Assembly (NCBI GenBank): GCA_019359695.1
Contig: JAHHGV010000003.1
Coordinates: forward strand, 226,603-290,602
Direction: 5' to 3'
DNA from: Brasilonema angustatum HA4187-MV1
GTDB taxonomy: Bacteria; Cyanobacteriota; Cyanobacteriia; Cyanobacteriales; Nostocaceae
DNA length: 64,000 bases
Shown here: in pieces, positions 9,494 through 17,853 of the stretch
Layout: every line of letters starts with the position of its first letter
Numbering within the stretch: position 1 is the stretch's first letter
Program-made: the position numbers and the translations under genes
Notes under the pieces: generated by a model
Told to the model about the DNA's origin: nothing
Database searches by the model: none
Seen by the model: only the letters and a program-made list of their open reading frames with translations

Positions 9494-9515
9494 CAGAGGC
9501 GCTATAGCGCCTCTG
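9494..9515. terminator. Bidirectional palindrome between convergent genes
   Basis: A perfect 22-bp palindrome (CAGAGGCGCT and its complement) fills the 26-bp gap between the stops of the S4-domain gene and the convergent short-chain dehydrogenase gene. Its position and symmetry suit a shared transcription terminator. Confidence 0.7.
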
Positions 9516-9518
9516 TTG

Positions 9519-10304
9519 TTAAACTGTTTTTGCCTTAAACTGTTTTGCCAAAAGACTCAACAAAGTTTTACGTGGAACCAAGCTGGATAATTTACTAATA
9601 AAGTGAGTACTAAAGCCACCAATAACAACGCTAGGATCTCCCCTTTCCAAAGCTTTCAAAGATTCGCGTACGACTTCTTGTGCAGTGGATATTTTATTTG
9701 TTTTAGCTGCAAGTGCAGGAGGAAACTTAGCTTTTGCCAAGAAGTCTGTCTCAACTGGTCCTGGGCAAGTCACTAATACACGGACACCATAGTCACGATT
9801 TTCTGCCCAAAGTGCCTGACTAAAACTGACAATGAACGCTTTACTGGCAGCATAAACAGAAAGGTAAGGCATTGGTTGAAACCCGGTGAGGGAAGATACA
9901 TTAATAATGCTTCCAGAACGACGTTGCCGCATTTGTTGCAAGAATTTATGAGTTAAATCTACTAATGCCAAGATATTCAATTGTACAATCTTAACTTGTC
10001 GTTCTTCGTCCTTCTCAGCAAAGTCGCCATACTCGGCAAAACCAGCATTGTTGATTAACAAGTCAATCGTTAATCCCTTTGATTTGACAGCATCAAATAC
10101 ATCATTAGTAGCGCTTGTTTCTGTAAGATCTTTAACAACAATATCTACTTGAACTTTGTATTTTTCTTGCAGTTGTTTGGCTAGTTGGTTTAATTTTCCT
10201 TCCGAACGAGCAACTAAAACAAGATTTGTATTATATGCAGCTAATTCCTCGGCAAAGACTTTACCAATACCATCAGAGGCACCAGTAATTAAAGCAGTTG
10301 ACAT
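9519..10304 (-). CDS. Short-chain dehydrogenase/reductase (SDR)
   Basis: This is an NAD(P)-dependent oxidoreductase of the classical SDR family, 261 residues. The cofactor motif TGASDGIG is at residues 7-14, LINNAG in the middle, and the catalytic Ser in NVSSLTGF and Tyr-Lys pair in YAASK lie near residues 140-160. The C-terminal tail (ISKLSSLVPRKTLLSLLAKQ) resembles SDRs of the DltE/YqjQ type, some of them membrane-associated. The substrate cannot be told. It is convergent with the S4-domain gene and stands alone otherwise. Confidence 0.93.
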   Translation of the reverse strand: MSTALITGASDGIGKVFAEELAAYNTNLVLVARSEGKLNQLAKQLQEKYKVQVDIVVKDLTETSATNDVFDAVKSKGLTIDLLINNAGFAEYGDFAEKDEERQVKIVQLNILALVDLTHKFLQQMRQRRSGSIINVSSLTGFQPMPYLSVYAASKAFIVSFSQALWAENRDYGVRVLVTCPGPVETDFLAKAKFPPALAAKTNKISTAQEVVRESLKALERGDPSVVIGGFSTHFISKLSSLVPRKTLLSLLAKQFKAKTV

Positions 10305-10693
10305 TCTCGGTACTATGAAAAGTTTTTAACTATTGTACAAATTGTAACAATTTTCTTGATAGACTCTTTTTGATTTCAACTAACTTAAAATTAATATATC
10401 GAACTGTTTCATTTCATCTGCGTTGGGGCATAGTCGAAGTTTCTACTATATTCTGATGTTTTTTTCCAAATTTGTCCTTGCATCTGGTGGGAAGGCAACC
10501 TCAGAATAATTCTGGAATCAACCCGTCGCTAAAAAGTCAACAGCCCTGTTGTGTTCAAGCTTTCAGTATAAGCACATGTTGATTGTATACACTTGTATGA
10601 GCAAAATAAATACAGAATTTACCAACTCGCAGGCAACTTTAGCAAATTAATATTGACCATTCTGCTAAATCTATGCTATCTTATGAAAGCTTC
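10305..10693. other. Gap upstream of the dehydrogenase and tRNA
   Basis: No gene is seen here. It should contain the dehydrogenase promoter (minus strand) and the tRNA promoter. AT-rich sequence with no clear repeat. Confidence 0.5.
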
Positions 10694-10767
<74 letters not shown>

Positions 10768-11041
10768 TTAGATCTTCAATGAAGTGATTAATTATTTGTC
10801 GTCGCTGACAGGTTAATATTGTCATGACTATCAAAGTATAAGTTCGAGTATACAAAAGCCCAGCCTTATCCCAGGACTTCTGTGGTCAAAATTAATACCA
10901 TATGGTAGAAAAGTAACTAGTCGAGTATTCTCTAGAAAATGGCAGGAAGTTTTTAGTAGAAGTAGAACAACCAGAGGATACAGCGGTTGGGAGGGTTGGT
11001 CTTCCATCCGGTCGTATAGTTGCTGAAGCAAAACAGATTCC

Positions 11042-11983
11042 ATGTCAAGCGATAGTTACTTGCAGACGTTTAGAACAGCGATCGCTCGTATTTACCACAC
11101 CCACGCTAATGGAATCACAAGAGTTGTCGGTGCTGGTTTCCTGGTTGGCGATACGCGAGCGCGTCAAGCCAGAGGCTTATCGCCATCTCCTCACCTGTGC
11201 TCATGTAGTTGCAGAAGCTTTGGGCATTCCCCGCAACACACAAGAATTACCCACCGGAACCATAGAGCTTTGCAGCATTACTCGCTCCTAACCGCAACTG
11301 GAATATCACCACAAGACAAGAGGTTATCCTCTTTGCCAAGATTGCTATCCAGGTGTTGCGTCAACTAGGTGAAGACTATGCTGCTTTAGAACAAACATCT
11401 CAAGTTATTCCTGAGTTTTCGGAAGAATCTAATAATCCTCCTAAAATATTAACCTTTGAATTTGAAGTCGCAACAATCGATCTCAAACAAACAGACTCAA
11501 TAAGAAAAAAACAGAACTGACAATCAAGCGTCACCGGCAACAAGCTCAATGCTTTATTAAAGATTTAGGAAACGGAGTTGATCTAGAGATGGTAGCTATT
11601 CCTTCTGGAAGCTTTTTGATGGGTTCGCCAGAAGATGAACTGGACCACGATGAATCGGAAAGCCCTCAACATGAAGTAATAATTAAACTCTTTTGTATGG
11701 GTAAGTATCCCCTCACTCAGGCACAATGGAAAGGAGTCCCCTCTGTGCCAAAAGTGAAGCACAAACTCGACTCTAATTCATCTGAATTTAAAGGAGCCCC
11801 CACAGACGGAAGCGCGTGGCTAGACAATAATGATAATGACAATATTTTTTTCTGCTGCGCGGTGGTTCGTGGGGCGACGTTCCCGGTAATTACCGTTCTG
11901 CTAGCCGTATCAGGAACTATCCCGACGACGGCGGCAATGTCGGCGATTTTCGTGTTGCGTGTGCTGCCGCGTGGACTCGGTAG
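11042..11983 (+). pseudogene. Decayed protease-like + formylglycine-enzyme-type (FGE/SUMF1) gene
   Basis: Pieces of one gene lie in three frames. The first (11042 onward) has VVGAGFLVGD, which continues after a frame change as YRHLLTCAHVVAEALGIPRN, the start of a trypsin-like domain with its histidine motif. The break coincides with about 37 bp of GC-rich inverted-repeat DNA at 11144-11180. A helical stretch (VILFAKIAIQVLRQLGEDYA) follows, then from 11589 the FGE domain start MVAIPSGSFLMGSPEDE with ESPQHEV. The centre of the FGE domain is missing: SSEF near residue 68 of that frame joins directly to KGAPTDGSAWL. A slip at the T run near 11844-11851 moves the last part, LRGGSW to the TAG at 11981, into another frame. 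Protease plus FGE fusions are common in Nostocales. It cannot be functional as read. Confidence 0.8.
11852..11983 (+). other. FGE C-terminus resembling a DGR variable region
   Basis: These 43 codons before the stop read LRGGSWGDVPGNYRSASRIR, continuing NYPDDGGNVGDFRVACAAAW. They align with the FGE/C-type-lectin ends targeted by cyanobacterial diversity-generating retroelements, which typically carry long runs of AAC/AAT codons. Many such positions are GGC, GAC, GTT, GGT, AGC, ATC, TAT or GTC here, the pattern expected from adenine-specific mutagenesis of AAY codons. A pyrimidine-rich tract follows the stop. No reverse transcriptase or template repeat is in the window, so this is inference from codon pattern. 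Confidence 0.45.
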
Positions 11984-12250
11984 CCCTTCCTCCTTTTTTC
12001 TTTTTTTATTTCTTCTTGTCAGCGCAGCGATCTGGAAAAATCTTTGAACAAATACCCGACGCAAGCCCTTCGATCAAGCAGAAAGCCCATCCCAGTGACT
12101 CACCACCAAGGCAGAAAGTTCCTGTTGCTAGGAGATTGTTATCTAGGCAACAAATTGATAATAGATAACTGTTGACTGTTAACTGTTAAAACTCGAAAAT
12201 TTAGTTTTAATGAAACGAGTGCGATCACTGAATACCATTTCTTTATCAAG

Positions 12251-12330
12251 TAAGCTTAATTCAATTTCTTTATGAAGTTAAGCTTAATTGAACTTGTTTA
12301 TGAAGTTAAGCTTAACTGAACTGAACTATA
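12251..12330. repeat. 28-bp tandem repeat, about three copies
   Basis: The unit begins TAAGCTTAAT and ends TTTATGAAGT. Copies start at 12251, 12279 and 12307 (the last incomplete), with a partial unit just before the first. HindIII-like AAGCTT cores recur every 28 bp. Function unknown. Confidence 0.85.
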
Positions 12331-12358
12331 GTCCCAGCGATAGATGCCGAACTATCCG

Positions 12359-12435
12359 TAGAGCGCGTTCTTCGCACTGGCTCACGCCACATGCCTCAAC
12401 GCGGGGAACCCGCGCACAGCAGTGGCCCCCCTAAG
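12359..12435. repeat. Dispersed GC-rich repeat (family also at 42640)
   Basis: The stretch ACTGGCTCACGCCACATGCC followed by TCAACGCG is present in inverted orientation near 42644-42672. Related blocks occur at 33990, 34230, 42545, 53740 and 58640. It is a non-coding, multi-copy element. Confidence 0.7.
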
Positions 12436-12689
12436 TAATATTATTTTACGAAAGTAGTGATATGAATCGCTTACCTCCTGGTAAAAATCGAGTCTAATTG
12501 TAGAGACCTAAAGGTCAAAGGATATAACCAGGGAATAATGTCTACGGAGCTTTTTTTGGTAATCATAAAGTTTCTTGGCCCGATTCCGGAATCATTCCAA
12601 CTCAACTTGTAGTTGTGTACCAGTTGGATTTGATTGAACACCAAACCTCAGCTAAATTTATATTTCTCATAAAATACCGAAAAACTACT

Positions 12690-13046
12690 ATGAACGACTT
12701 TCTGGCAATTCAATTTAAATTCAACACTCGTAGCTTGCTAAAGCTTGGTTTGCTTTCAGTAGCGCTATTGCTTCCACTTGGAACTTATACTCAGGCTAAT
12801 GCAAACTCAGTTCCAAAGGAAAAAGTTGAGGTGATATCGGTTCCACGTGAGGAAGCATACTTTATAGAGAAGAAACAACCAACTTCTTCTGGTAGTCAGA
12901 CTGATTCACAAGATGGAAATAATTCAGGCAATGGCACTACATTGCCACATGTTCCCAATCGCCAAGAAAATTTACAGGGTTTAGCAGGAACAACAAATTC
13001 TGTGTACAAGAAGAAACAACCTCAAATAGCTTATCCCAAACAATAA
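12690..13046 (+). CDS. Small secreted protein, unknown function
   Basis: The product has 118 residues from ATG 12690. A Sec signal peptide is visible (LLKLGLLSVALLLPLGTYTQ, cleavage near ANANS). The mature part is polar, rich in Ser, Gly, Asn and Gln, and repeats the tetrapeptide KKQP near residues 60 and 107. The frame extends upstream to GTG 12615, but only the ATG places the signal peptide at the N-terminus. I do not recognise the family. The mature part looks unstructured. Confidence 0.6.
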   Translation: MNDFLAIQFKFNTRSLLKLGLLSVALLLPLGTYTQANANSVPKEKVEVISVPREEAYFIEKKQPTSSGSQTDSQDGNNSGNGTTLPHVPNRQENLQGLAGTTNSVYKKKQPQIAYPKQ

Positions 13047-13226
13047 CTAGCGTAGTTGTTAAAAGCATATCTTCAAAAAGTACATCCCATTAAGGTTAGA
13101 TATAGTTCTGGCAATCTCGAATCAGCAATCATCAATAAATGAATGCTATATCCACTCTGTCTTTCAAAGGTACAAGATTTTATAGTGGATCGCATTCAGT
13201 TTGGCAAGACATAATCCGCAGCCGAG

Positions 13227-13511
13227 TTAATCCAGTAAGTTGTCGGTTAACGTATGGCATTTATTTCTTGCAACATTTTGATGAGTTGAAACTAATAGCA
13301 GCTTGCGGGAAGTGCAATAAATACGCAAGAATATCAGACTTAGTAAAGTCACCAAAGCGATCATTAAAACTGTTCCATACGCCTTAGTATGCCACCATAG
13401 TCGCGTCAGCATAGCTGTACTGAGTCGTATAGGCTCCCACAAGGGAGGAGTTAACTTGTTTGAATCATGAATGGTAACAACTAAGGACGTTGCTCTATTA
13501 ACCATTGCCAT
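13227..13511 (-). CDS. Small single-span membrane protein, unknown
   Basis: From ATG 13511 the product has 94 residues. AAGGAG at 13520-13525 stands 8 bases before this ATG, which decides it over two upstream ATGs and supports a real gene. One membrane helix is visible (YGTVLMIALVTLLSLIFLRI), with a polar N-terminal half containing NRATSLVVTIHDSNKLTPPL. No named family is recognised. Flanking DNA is non-coding. Confidence 0.45.
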   Translation of the reverse strand: MAMVNRATSLVVTIHDSNKLTPPLWEPIRLSTAMLTRLWWHTKAYGTVLMIALVTLLSLIFLRIYCTSRKLLLVSTHQNVARNKCHTLTDNLLD

Positions 13512-13658
13512 TTTCATTGCTCCTTGAACAGCCAAAGCGAGTTACTCAACTTTGTGAGATATTGTACGGTAAGCCTATAAAATTAGTGTACTTTATAGGC
13601 AATATCTCATACCTGCCAGAAAAAAGCAAGGCAAACATACTCATTGCTACATGTTGAT

Positions 13659-13695
13659 GCTCCCCACCCTTAGCCGTCAGCTGAGGGTGGGGAGC
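13659..13695. other. Strong GC-rich hairpin
   Basis: A 12-bp perfect stem, GCTCCCCACCCT with AGGGTGGGGAGC, encloses a 13-nt loop. It lies about 70 bp beyond the stop of the minus-strand beta-barrel gene and could act as its terminator, although no T run follows on either strand. A mobile-element end is another possibility. Confidence 0.55.
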
Positions 13696-13763
13696 GTCAA
13701 TTTCTTATCCACCTTATATCCCCACTTCATAAGAGGGATGCGGATATAAGGCTATTTTCTAAA

Positions 13764-14255
13764 TTAGAATCTCAAACCCACTCCACCTTGTAACGAGAAA
13801 GCTGTACCACCATCACGGACAGCATCAAAAGCAATGACAGCGTTACCAAAAATCACAGTATTGCTATTTGGGACAACGTAATCAATTCCTGGTTGCAGGG
13901 CAAACCCGATTTTATTCCCAACAGGGGAAGGTGTATCACCGCCAGCGAGAACAACTCCAGCTCCTATGTAAGCATCGGTTTGCCAGTTAAGGGGGTAGTC
14001 GTAGGAAACTGTTGGGACAAGAGCGACATTTGAACCAATGAAAGCCTGAGCGCGAAAAGAAACAGGAACTTTAAGAAGCTTGTAGCGAGCAGCAATCACT
14101 CCTCCAACTCGGGCACCATCTGCAAAACCAACCGCAGGACCTACACCGACATAGCTACCATATGCCACTTGAGCTTGTGCTGGTTGGGTGAATTGAGCAA
14201 AACTTAAAAGTGAACCAGCTAAAACAACTGATACAAAGTACTTAAGACGCTTCAT
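13764..14255 (-). CDS. Exported small beta-barrel-like protein
   Basis: The product has 163 residues. A Sec signal peptide (FVSVVLAGSLLSFAQFTQPA, cleavage after AQA) precedes alternating short strands with glycines and aromatics and ends in GGVGLRF, a terminal phenylalanine typical of outer-membrane barrels. AAGGAG stands 7 bases upstream of the ATG. The mature part resembles the C-terminal domain of the SLH-fasciclin protein encoded at 27965-29650 (shared SYxGVGxxxGxxD-like opening and terminal GVGxxF). Function unknown, probably outer membrane. Confidence 0.72.
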   Translation of the reverse strand: MKRLKYFVSVVLAGSLLSFAQFTQPAQAQVAYGSYVGVGPAVGFADGARVGGVIAARYKLLKVPVSFRAQAFIGSNVALVPTVSYDYPLNWQTDAYIGAGVVLAGGDTPSPVGNKIGFALQPGIDYVVPNSNTVIFGNAVIAFDAVRDGGTAFSLQGGVGLRF

Positions 14256-14319
14256 TTCCTCGCTCCTTAAAAAATTGCTGAGCTAAATTATTGTAAATTT
14301 TATGGCTTTTATGATTAAT

Positions 14320-16476
14320 TTACGGACAACGAGGATGAATACCTCCTTGAGTACAAATGTAAGCTATTTGCTTGGGATCTAAATTTTTGACTTGACTGAA
14401 ATCGACTCCCTCCACAACTGCAGATTGCACCCCTAACGCTGGAGTTTGCACAAATTGCTCTGTTTGGTTTTGTTTGCTCGGGGTAAGAATTGCTCCTTGA
14501 AAATCAGCTCCTGCCAGATTCGCCCCTCGTAAATCTGCAAGGCTCAAGTCAGCATTTCGCAAGTTGGCATTTTCCATATTCGCTGAGCGCAAAATTGCGT
14601 TAGCAAGACGAGTCGCGTTCAGGTTAGCATCTTTGAGATTGGCATGATCAAAATAAGCTCCTGTGAGGTCAGCTCCTTGCCAATCAGTTTTGATTAAGTT
14701 GGCAAATGACAACTGTGTTCCTACTGCAATCACACGACCTAGACGAGCAGCATATAGATCCGCGTCTTTGAGTTGTGCATTGCTCAAGTCGGCTCCAGTC
14801 AGACTCACATTTTCCAAAACGGCACCCTGCAAATCGGCTCCCTCTAGCTGGGCGCTACTGAGGTTAGCAGCAGTTAAGCGTGCGTTGGATAAGTTAGCTT
14901 TGTTGAGAATAGCGCGGCTCAAATCAGTCCGAATCATCAGCACACGGCTGAGGTTAGCTTCAGTAAGATTTGCTTGCCTCATCCGTGCTTGGCTTAAATC
15001 AGCAATCCAATCATCGTAGGTATCCCATCGACCATCCTCGCCTACTCCCCGGAAGCGACTCCCCTTAAAACTGCCAAAGGATAGGTTCGCGGATTTGAAC
15101 TTAATTCCCCATAAATCTTTTTTATCTAATACCAAGTTGAAAGAGCTTTGCTCAGAGCCGTTTTGACCTAGGTAAACATTACTGAGATCCAAGCCATTAG
15201 TTTGACCGTTGTAGACAGCTAAAATTTTACCAATCGTATACTGGTTTGCTTGCAACTGCTTTTCTAACACTTCTGGTGGTAAAGCTTTGCTACCTTTTCC
15301 AGACTGTAACTCCCCTGTTAACAACTGATTCATGCGTTTTAAATTGGGGATAGCATTGGGTCCAACGGTTATCAAAGCTCGTTGAATCGTTTGAAGTAAA
15401 ATAGGGTCAGTTTCCTTAGACAGCAAATCGACAAGATATTGGGTTGCTTGTGGGTCATTAAGAGTACCCATAGCTAGAATTGCTTTCTGGCGTTCGTTGT
15501 TTGTAGCAGTAGAGTTAGGATTTAAGTCTTTGATCAGTGCCAGAAACTGCTGACTATTGCTCTGTTCGGTAACTCGCTGATTTCGCAGTATTTGAACGTA
15601 AATTTGAGTACCAACTAAAATCACTAAAGCCGCACTCATGCAAAGGAATGCGACTCCTACCACTGTATAATTTGGATTTTGCGGTATTCCCTGCCGTTGC
15701 TTGGATTGCTGGCGAGGCTTTTCTTGTGTGATCACAATTGATGCGATCGCATCTTCCTCGTCTTTTTCGCTCTCAAATGACTGACTTCCCTGACCATCGC
15801 GTTGGGACTGCACTGTTAAAGGTTTGCTGTCATCATCTACAGTATAAGTGCCTGCAAGTGTGTTGTGCAGTGCGCGACGGTCTTGCTGCCAAGGCAAACC
15901 TTTGGCTTCTAACACAAGCATGATAACCGCCAAGCTGGCAAAACCCCCTAAACTGGGAAATAAAAAACTGTTACGCCAAAGAAAATAAGCGACGGACACA
16001 GGCAGACCCCAACGACCAAGTCCTTCTCGCACCAAAACGGCTTTGAAACCGGGTGGCTTACCTTCAGCGTTGACAACTTTAATTCCAAATCGATGTTTCG
16101 CCGGTGTGGCACCAGTTTTCGCTAGTAAATACAACTGAGCGCCTGAGACTGTCAGGGGTGCGAGCAAGGCTATTGTCCATAACAAGTTTGTGGGTGATGC
16201 TACGTTCCGAGTACCATAGCTGATAGGCAAAGCTAATGGAGAGGCGATCGCACGTTCTGTTTGTACTAACAAAGGGTTGAGTGGCACTCGATCCAAATCA
16301 CTTCTAGAATTGGCATACGCACCTATCCCAAAGGGCACCAATCCACTGGCAACAACCAGTGTGATTTCAACTGCCCAAGCAGCAATGCGCCTAGTCGCTA
16401 AGGGCAATGAATTGGTTTTTCTCGGTTCTTTGCTTCGACTAGATTGATCACTTGTCCTCACACTTGGGGTTCCCAT
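14320..16476 (-). CDS. RDD-domain membrane protein with pentapeptide repeats
   Basis: The 718-residue protein combines an RDD membrane domain near residues 28-205 (hydrophobic helices, AKHRFGIKVV, QDRRALHNTLAGTYTV) and a further helix near 272-295. A HEAT-like stretch follows near 315-385 (AILAMGTLNDPQATQYLVDL), then about 200 residues of pentapeptide repeats of the A(D/N)Lxx type (ADLSQARMRQANLTEANLSR) to near 690. Pentapeptide repeats form a right-handed quadrilateral beta-helix. The likely topology is a membrane anchor with a large soluble helix. RDD proteins have been linked to ion transport, but no function is assigned here. A small membrane-protein gene lies 58 bp upstream on the same strand and may be co-transcribed. 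Confidence 0.88.
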   Translation of the reverse strand: MGTPSVRTSDQSSRSKEPRKTNSLPLATRRIAAWAVEITLVVASGLVPFGIGAYANSRSDLDRVPLNPLLVQTERAIASPLALPISYGTRNVASPTNLLWTIALLAPLTVSGAQLYLLAKTGATPAKHRFGIKVVNAEGKPPGFKAVLVREGLGRWGLPVSVAYFLWRNSFLFPSLGGFASLAVIMLVLEAKGLPWQQDRRALHNTLAGTYTVDDDSKPLTVQSQRDGQGSQSFESEKDEEDAIASIVITQEKPRQQSKQRQGIPQNPNYTVVGVAFLCMSAALVILVGTQIYVQILRNQRVTEQSNSQQFLALIKDLNPNSTATNNERQKAILAMGTLNDPQATQYLVDLLSKETDPILLQTIQRALITVGPNAIPNLKRMNQLLTGELQSGKGSKALPPEVLEKQLQANQYTIGKILAVYNGQTNGLDLSNVYLGQNGSEQSSFNLVLDKKDLWGIKFKSANLSFGSFKGSRFRGVGEDGRWDTYDDWIADLSQARMRQANLTEANLSRVLMIRTDLSRAILNKANLSNARLTAANLSSAQLEGADLQGAVLENVSLTGADLSNAQLKDADLYAARLGRVIAVGTQLSFANLIKTDWQGADLTGAYFDHANLKDANLNATRLANAILRSANMENANLRNADLSLADLRGANLAGADFQGAILTPSKQNQTEQFVQTPALGVQSAVVEGVDFSQVKNLDPKQIAYICTQGGIHPRCP

Positions 16477-16534
16477 TGGATAATTCCCTTTAATTTTATT
16501 AATACGCCACTAGGCCTGTACGTTTAAAAATAAA

Positions 16535-16876
16535 CTACTGCTGGTTAACAGAGTTATTGGATACTAAGAATTTGTATCCTACGTACGCCAATATTGCCAA
16601 TAGTGCCAGACTGATCACAGCAGCGACGAGTTTAAGTACTGCTTGTAGTATGGCTAAGCCCAATAACAAACCGACACCAGAAACTACAAGCTTTTGCACT
16701 CCAGAGAGATTGTTGAAAAAGGTCACAAATCGCACCAAATTATAGTACAAGCTTGGGAAACCAGACTGAGAGGACTTTACTAATTTTTGTGACTGTGGAA
16801 CTATCACTAGGTCGGTATTAATTTCTGCCTCTACCTTTTGGAGGCGACTTTTTAAGTCTTCTTCTGGAGGATTCAT
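16535..16876 (-). CDS. Small membrane protein, unknown
   Basis: The product has 113 residues: a polar N-terminal half, then two closely spaced hydrophobic helices near residues 62-100 (VVSGVGLLLGLAILQAVLKL and AAVISLALLAILAYVGYKFL). No named family is recognised. It precedes the RDD/pentapeptide gene by 58 bp on the same strand, suggesting an operon with a shared membrane role. Confidence 0.72.
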   Translation of the reverse strand: MNPPEEDLKSRLQKVEAEINTDLVIVPQSQKLVKSSQSGFPSLYYNLVRFVTFFNNLSGVQKLVVSGVGLLLGLAILQAVLKLVAAVISLALLAILAYVGYKFLVSNNSVNQQ

Positions 16877-17188
16877 TTGTTTCTACTTTAGCTTAAACAC
16901 TGAATGAACAACGAACCAGCCAAATCCCTTTGTTGGCGGTTGTCTTAGTGATTTTAGTTAATGTCTTTGTTCTAAGAACTGCTCTTGGTAGTCAAGAATC
17001 AAGTTTTTAGCGTCAGCTTTACCTATAAATTCTCATTTTTCTTAATATTTAATCATATAATTATTTTTCCCAAAATAAAACTTTATACAGTTCACTTAGA
17101 AACAAAGACAGATGGTTATCGTCACTTAATTTTAAAAGATTATGTATCAAATTTTTCGAGAGAAAAAGTCGGGAGCATAACAAGAAAT

Positions 17189-17629
17189 ATGAAGATGCCT
17201 GGGCGATTTCAAATTGTTCCCGCAGCATTAATGATCAGCTTAGTTTTCACCAATGCTCATTTGGCTGAGGCGCAAGTTGTGCAAATTACTTCTCCTTTAC
17301 AGCCAGATCCGCTGATTGTGAAAGGTACGTCCGGCGGAGCAGTTCCAAGCAACTGTGGTAACATTACCACTAAACCTAATCAAGTGATACAGGTGAAAGA
17401 ATCACTACCCTATCTGCGGTTAACAGTTGAAACTGGGGGACAACCAACTCTATTAATTCATGGTCCAGGAGGACACTTTTGTGTGTTGGCAGATAAGTAC
17501 TCTGGGGGCAAGCCGGAAATTTCTGGTTATTGGCAGGCAGGAAATTACTCTTTATATGTAGGAGAGTTATCTAGAGGACAGTATAACTATACTCTATCAA
17601 TTTCGCAACAAAAGATACTTAAAAAATAA
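17189..17629 (+). CDS. Secreted protein, unknown function
   Basis: ATG 17189 gives 146 residues with a signal peptide at the N-terminus (VPAALMISLVFTNAHLAEAQ). The longer open frame from 16985 adds an implausible AT-rich stretch and is not used. The mature part has two cysteines (SNCGNIT and GHFCVLA) that could form a disulphide, and beta-rich segments such as LRLTVETGGQPTLLIHGPGG and YSLYVGELSRGQYNYTLSIS, suggesting a small beta-sandwich. This resembles cyanobacterial periplasmic proteins with pre-peptidase-C-like folds. Function unknown. Confidence 0.7.
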   Translation: MKMPGRFQIVPAALMISLVFTNAHLAEAQVVQITSPLQPDPLIVKGTSGGAVPSNCGNITTKPNQVIQVKESLPYLRLTVETGGQPTLLIHGPGGHFCVLADKYSGGKPEISGYWQAGNYSLYVGELSRGQYNYTLSISQQKILKK

Positions 17630-17734
17630 CCAAGAGTTCAGAATCGTAAGTAGCCTTCATAGGCATTTGGCCACGAGCGTCAATGAATATATTTCCCCTC
17701 AATCTCTCCCTCCTATTAACTTTTTCGTCGTAAG

Positions 17735-17778
17735 TCCCAAAGCTCTGCGGGGGAAGCTTCCCCCGCAAGACTTTGTCG
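17735..17778. repeat. AAGCTT-centred GC-rich palindrome
   Basis: TGCGGGGG, AAGCTT and CCCCCGCA form a perfect 22-bp palindrome at 17746-17767, extended outward with mismatches by CAAAG/CTTTG. A close relative with a 40-bp perfect palindrome is at 42990-43029. The element lies between the secreted protein gene and the convergent chorismate mutase gene. Confidence 0.8.
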
Positions 17779-17853
17779 CACTATAACGGTACTCCGTTTA
17801 GTGTCGGGATATAAGACGGGAGGCGAGGCGGTTTGGTTTTGTCTCCATCTTCT

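Larger units (their letters stand above)
11984..12689. other. Repeat-bearing gap after the pseudogene
   Basis: No intact gene. It begins with a poly-pyrimidine tract, then STRR-like CTGTTGA/CTGTTAA heptamers near 12167-12188, the 28-bp tandem repeats, and a dispersed GC-rich repeat near 12359-12435. The remaining part up to the next start is AT-rich. Confidence 0.6.

Noticed and set aside
12251..12330. CRISPR with 28-bp repeats
   Set aside because: The repeats are directly adjacent without unique spacers and no cas genes are in the window.
13139..13387. 82-residue plus-strand frame
   Set aside because: It overlaps the minus-strand gene at 13227-13511, which has a better ribosome-binding site and a membrane helix.
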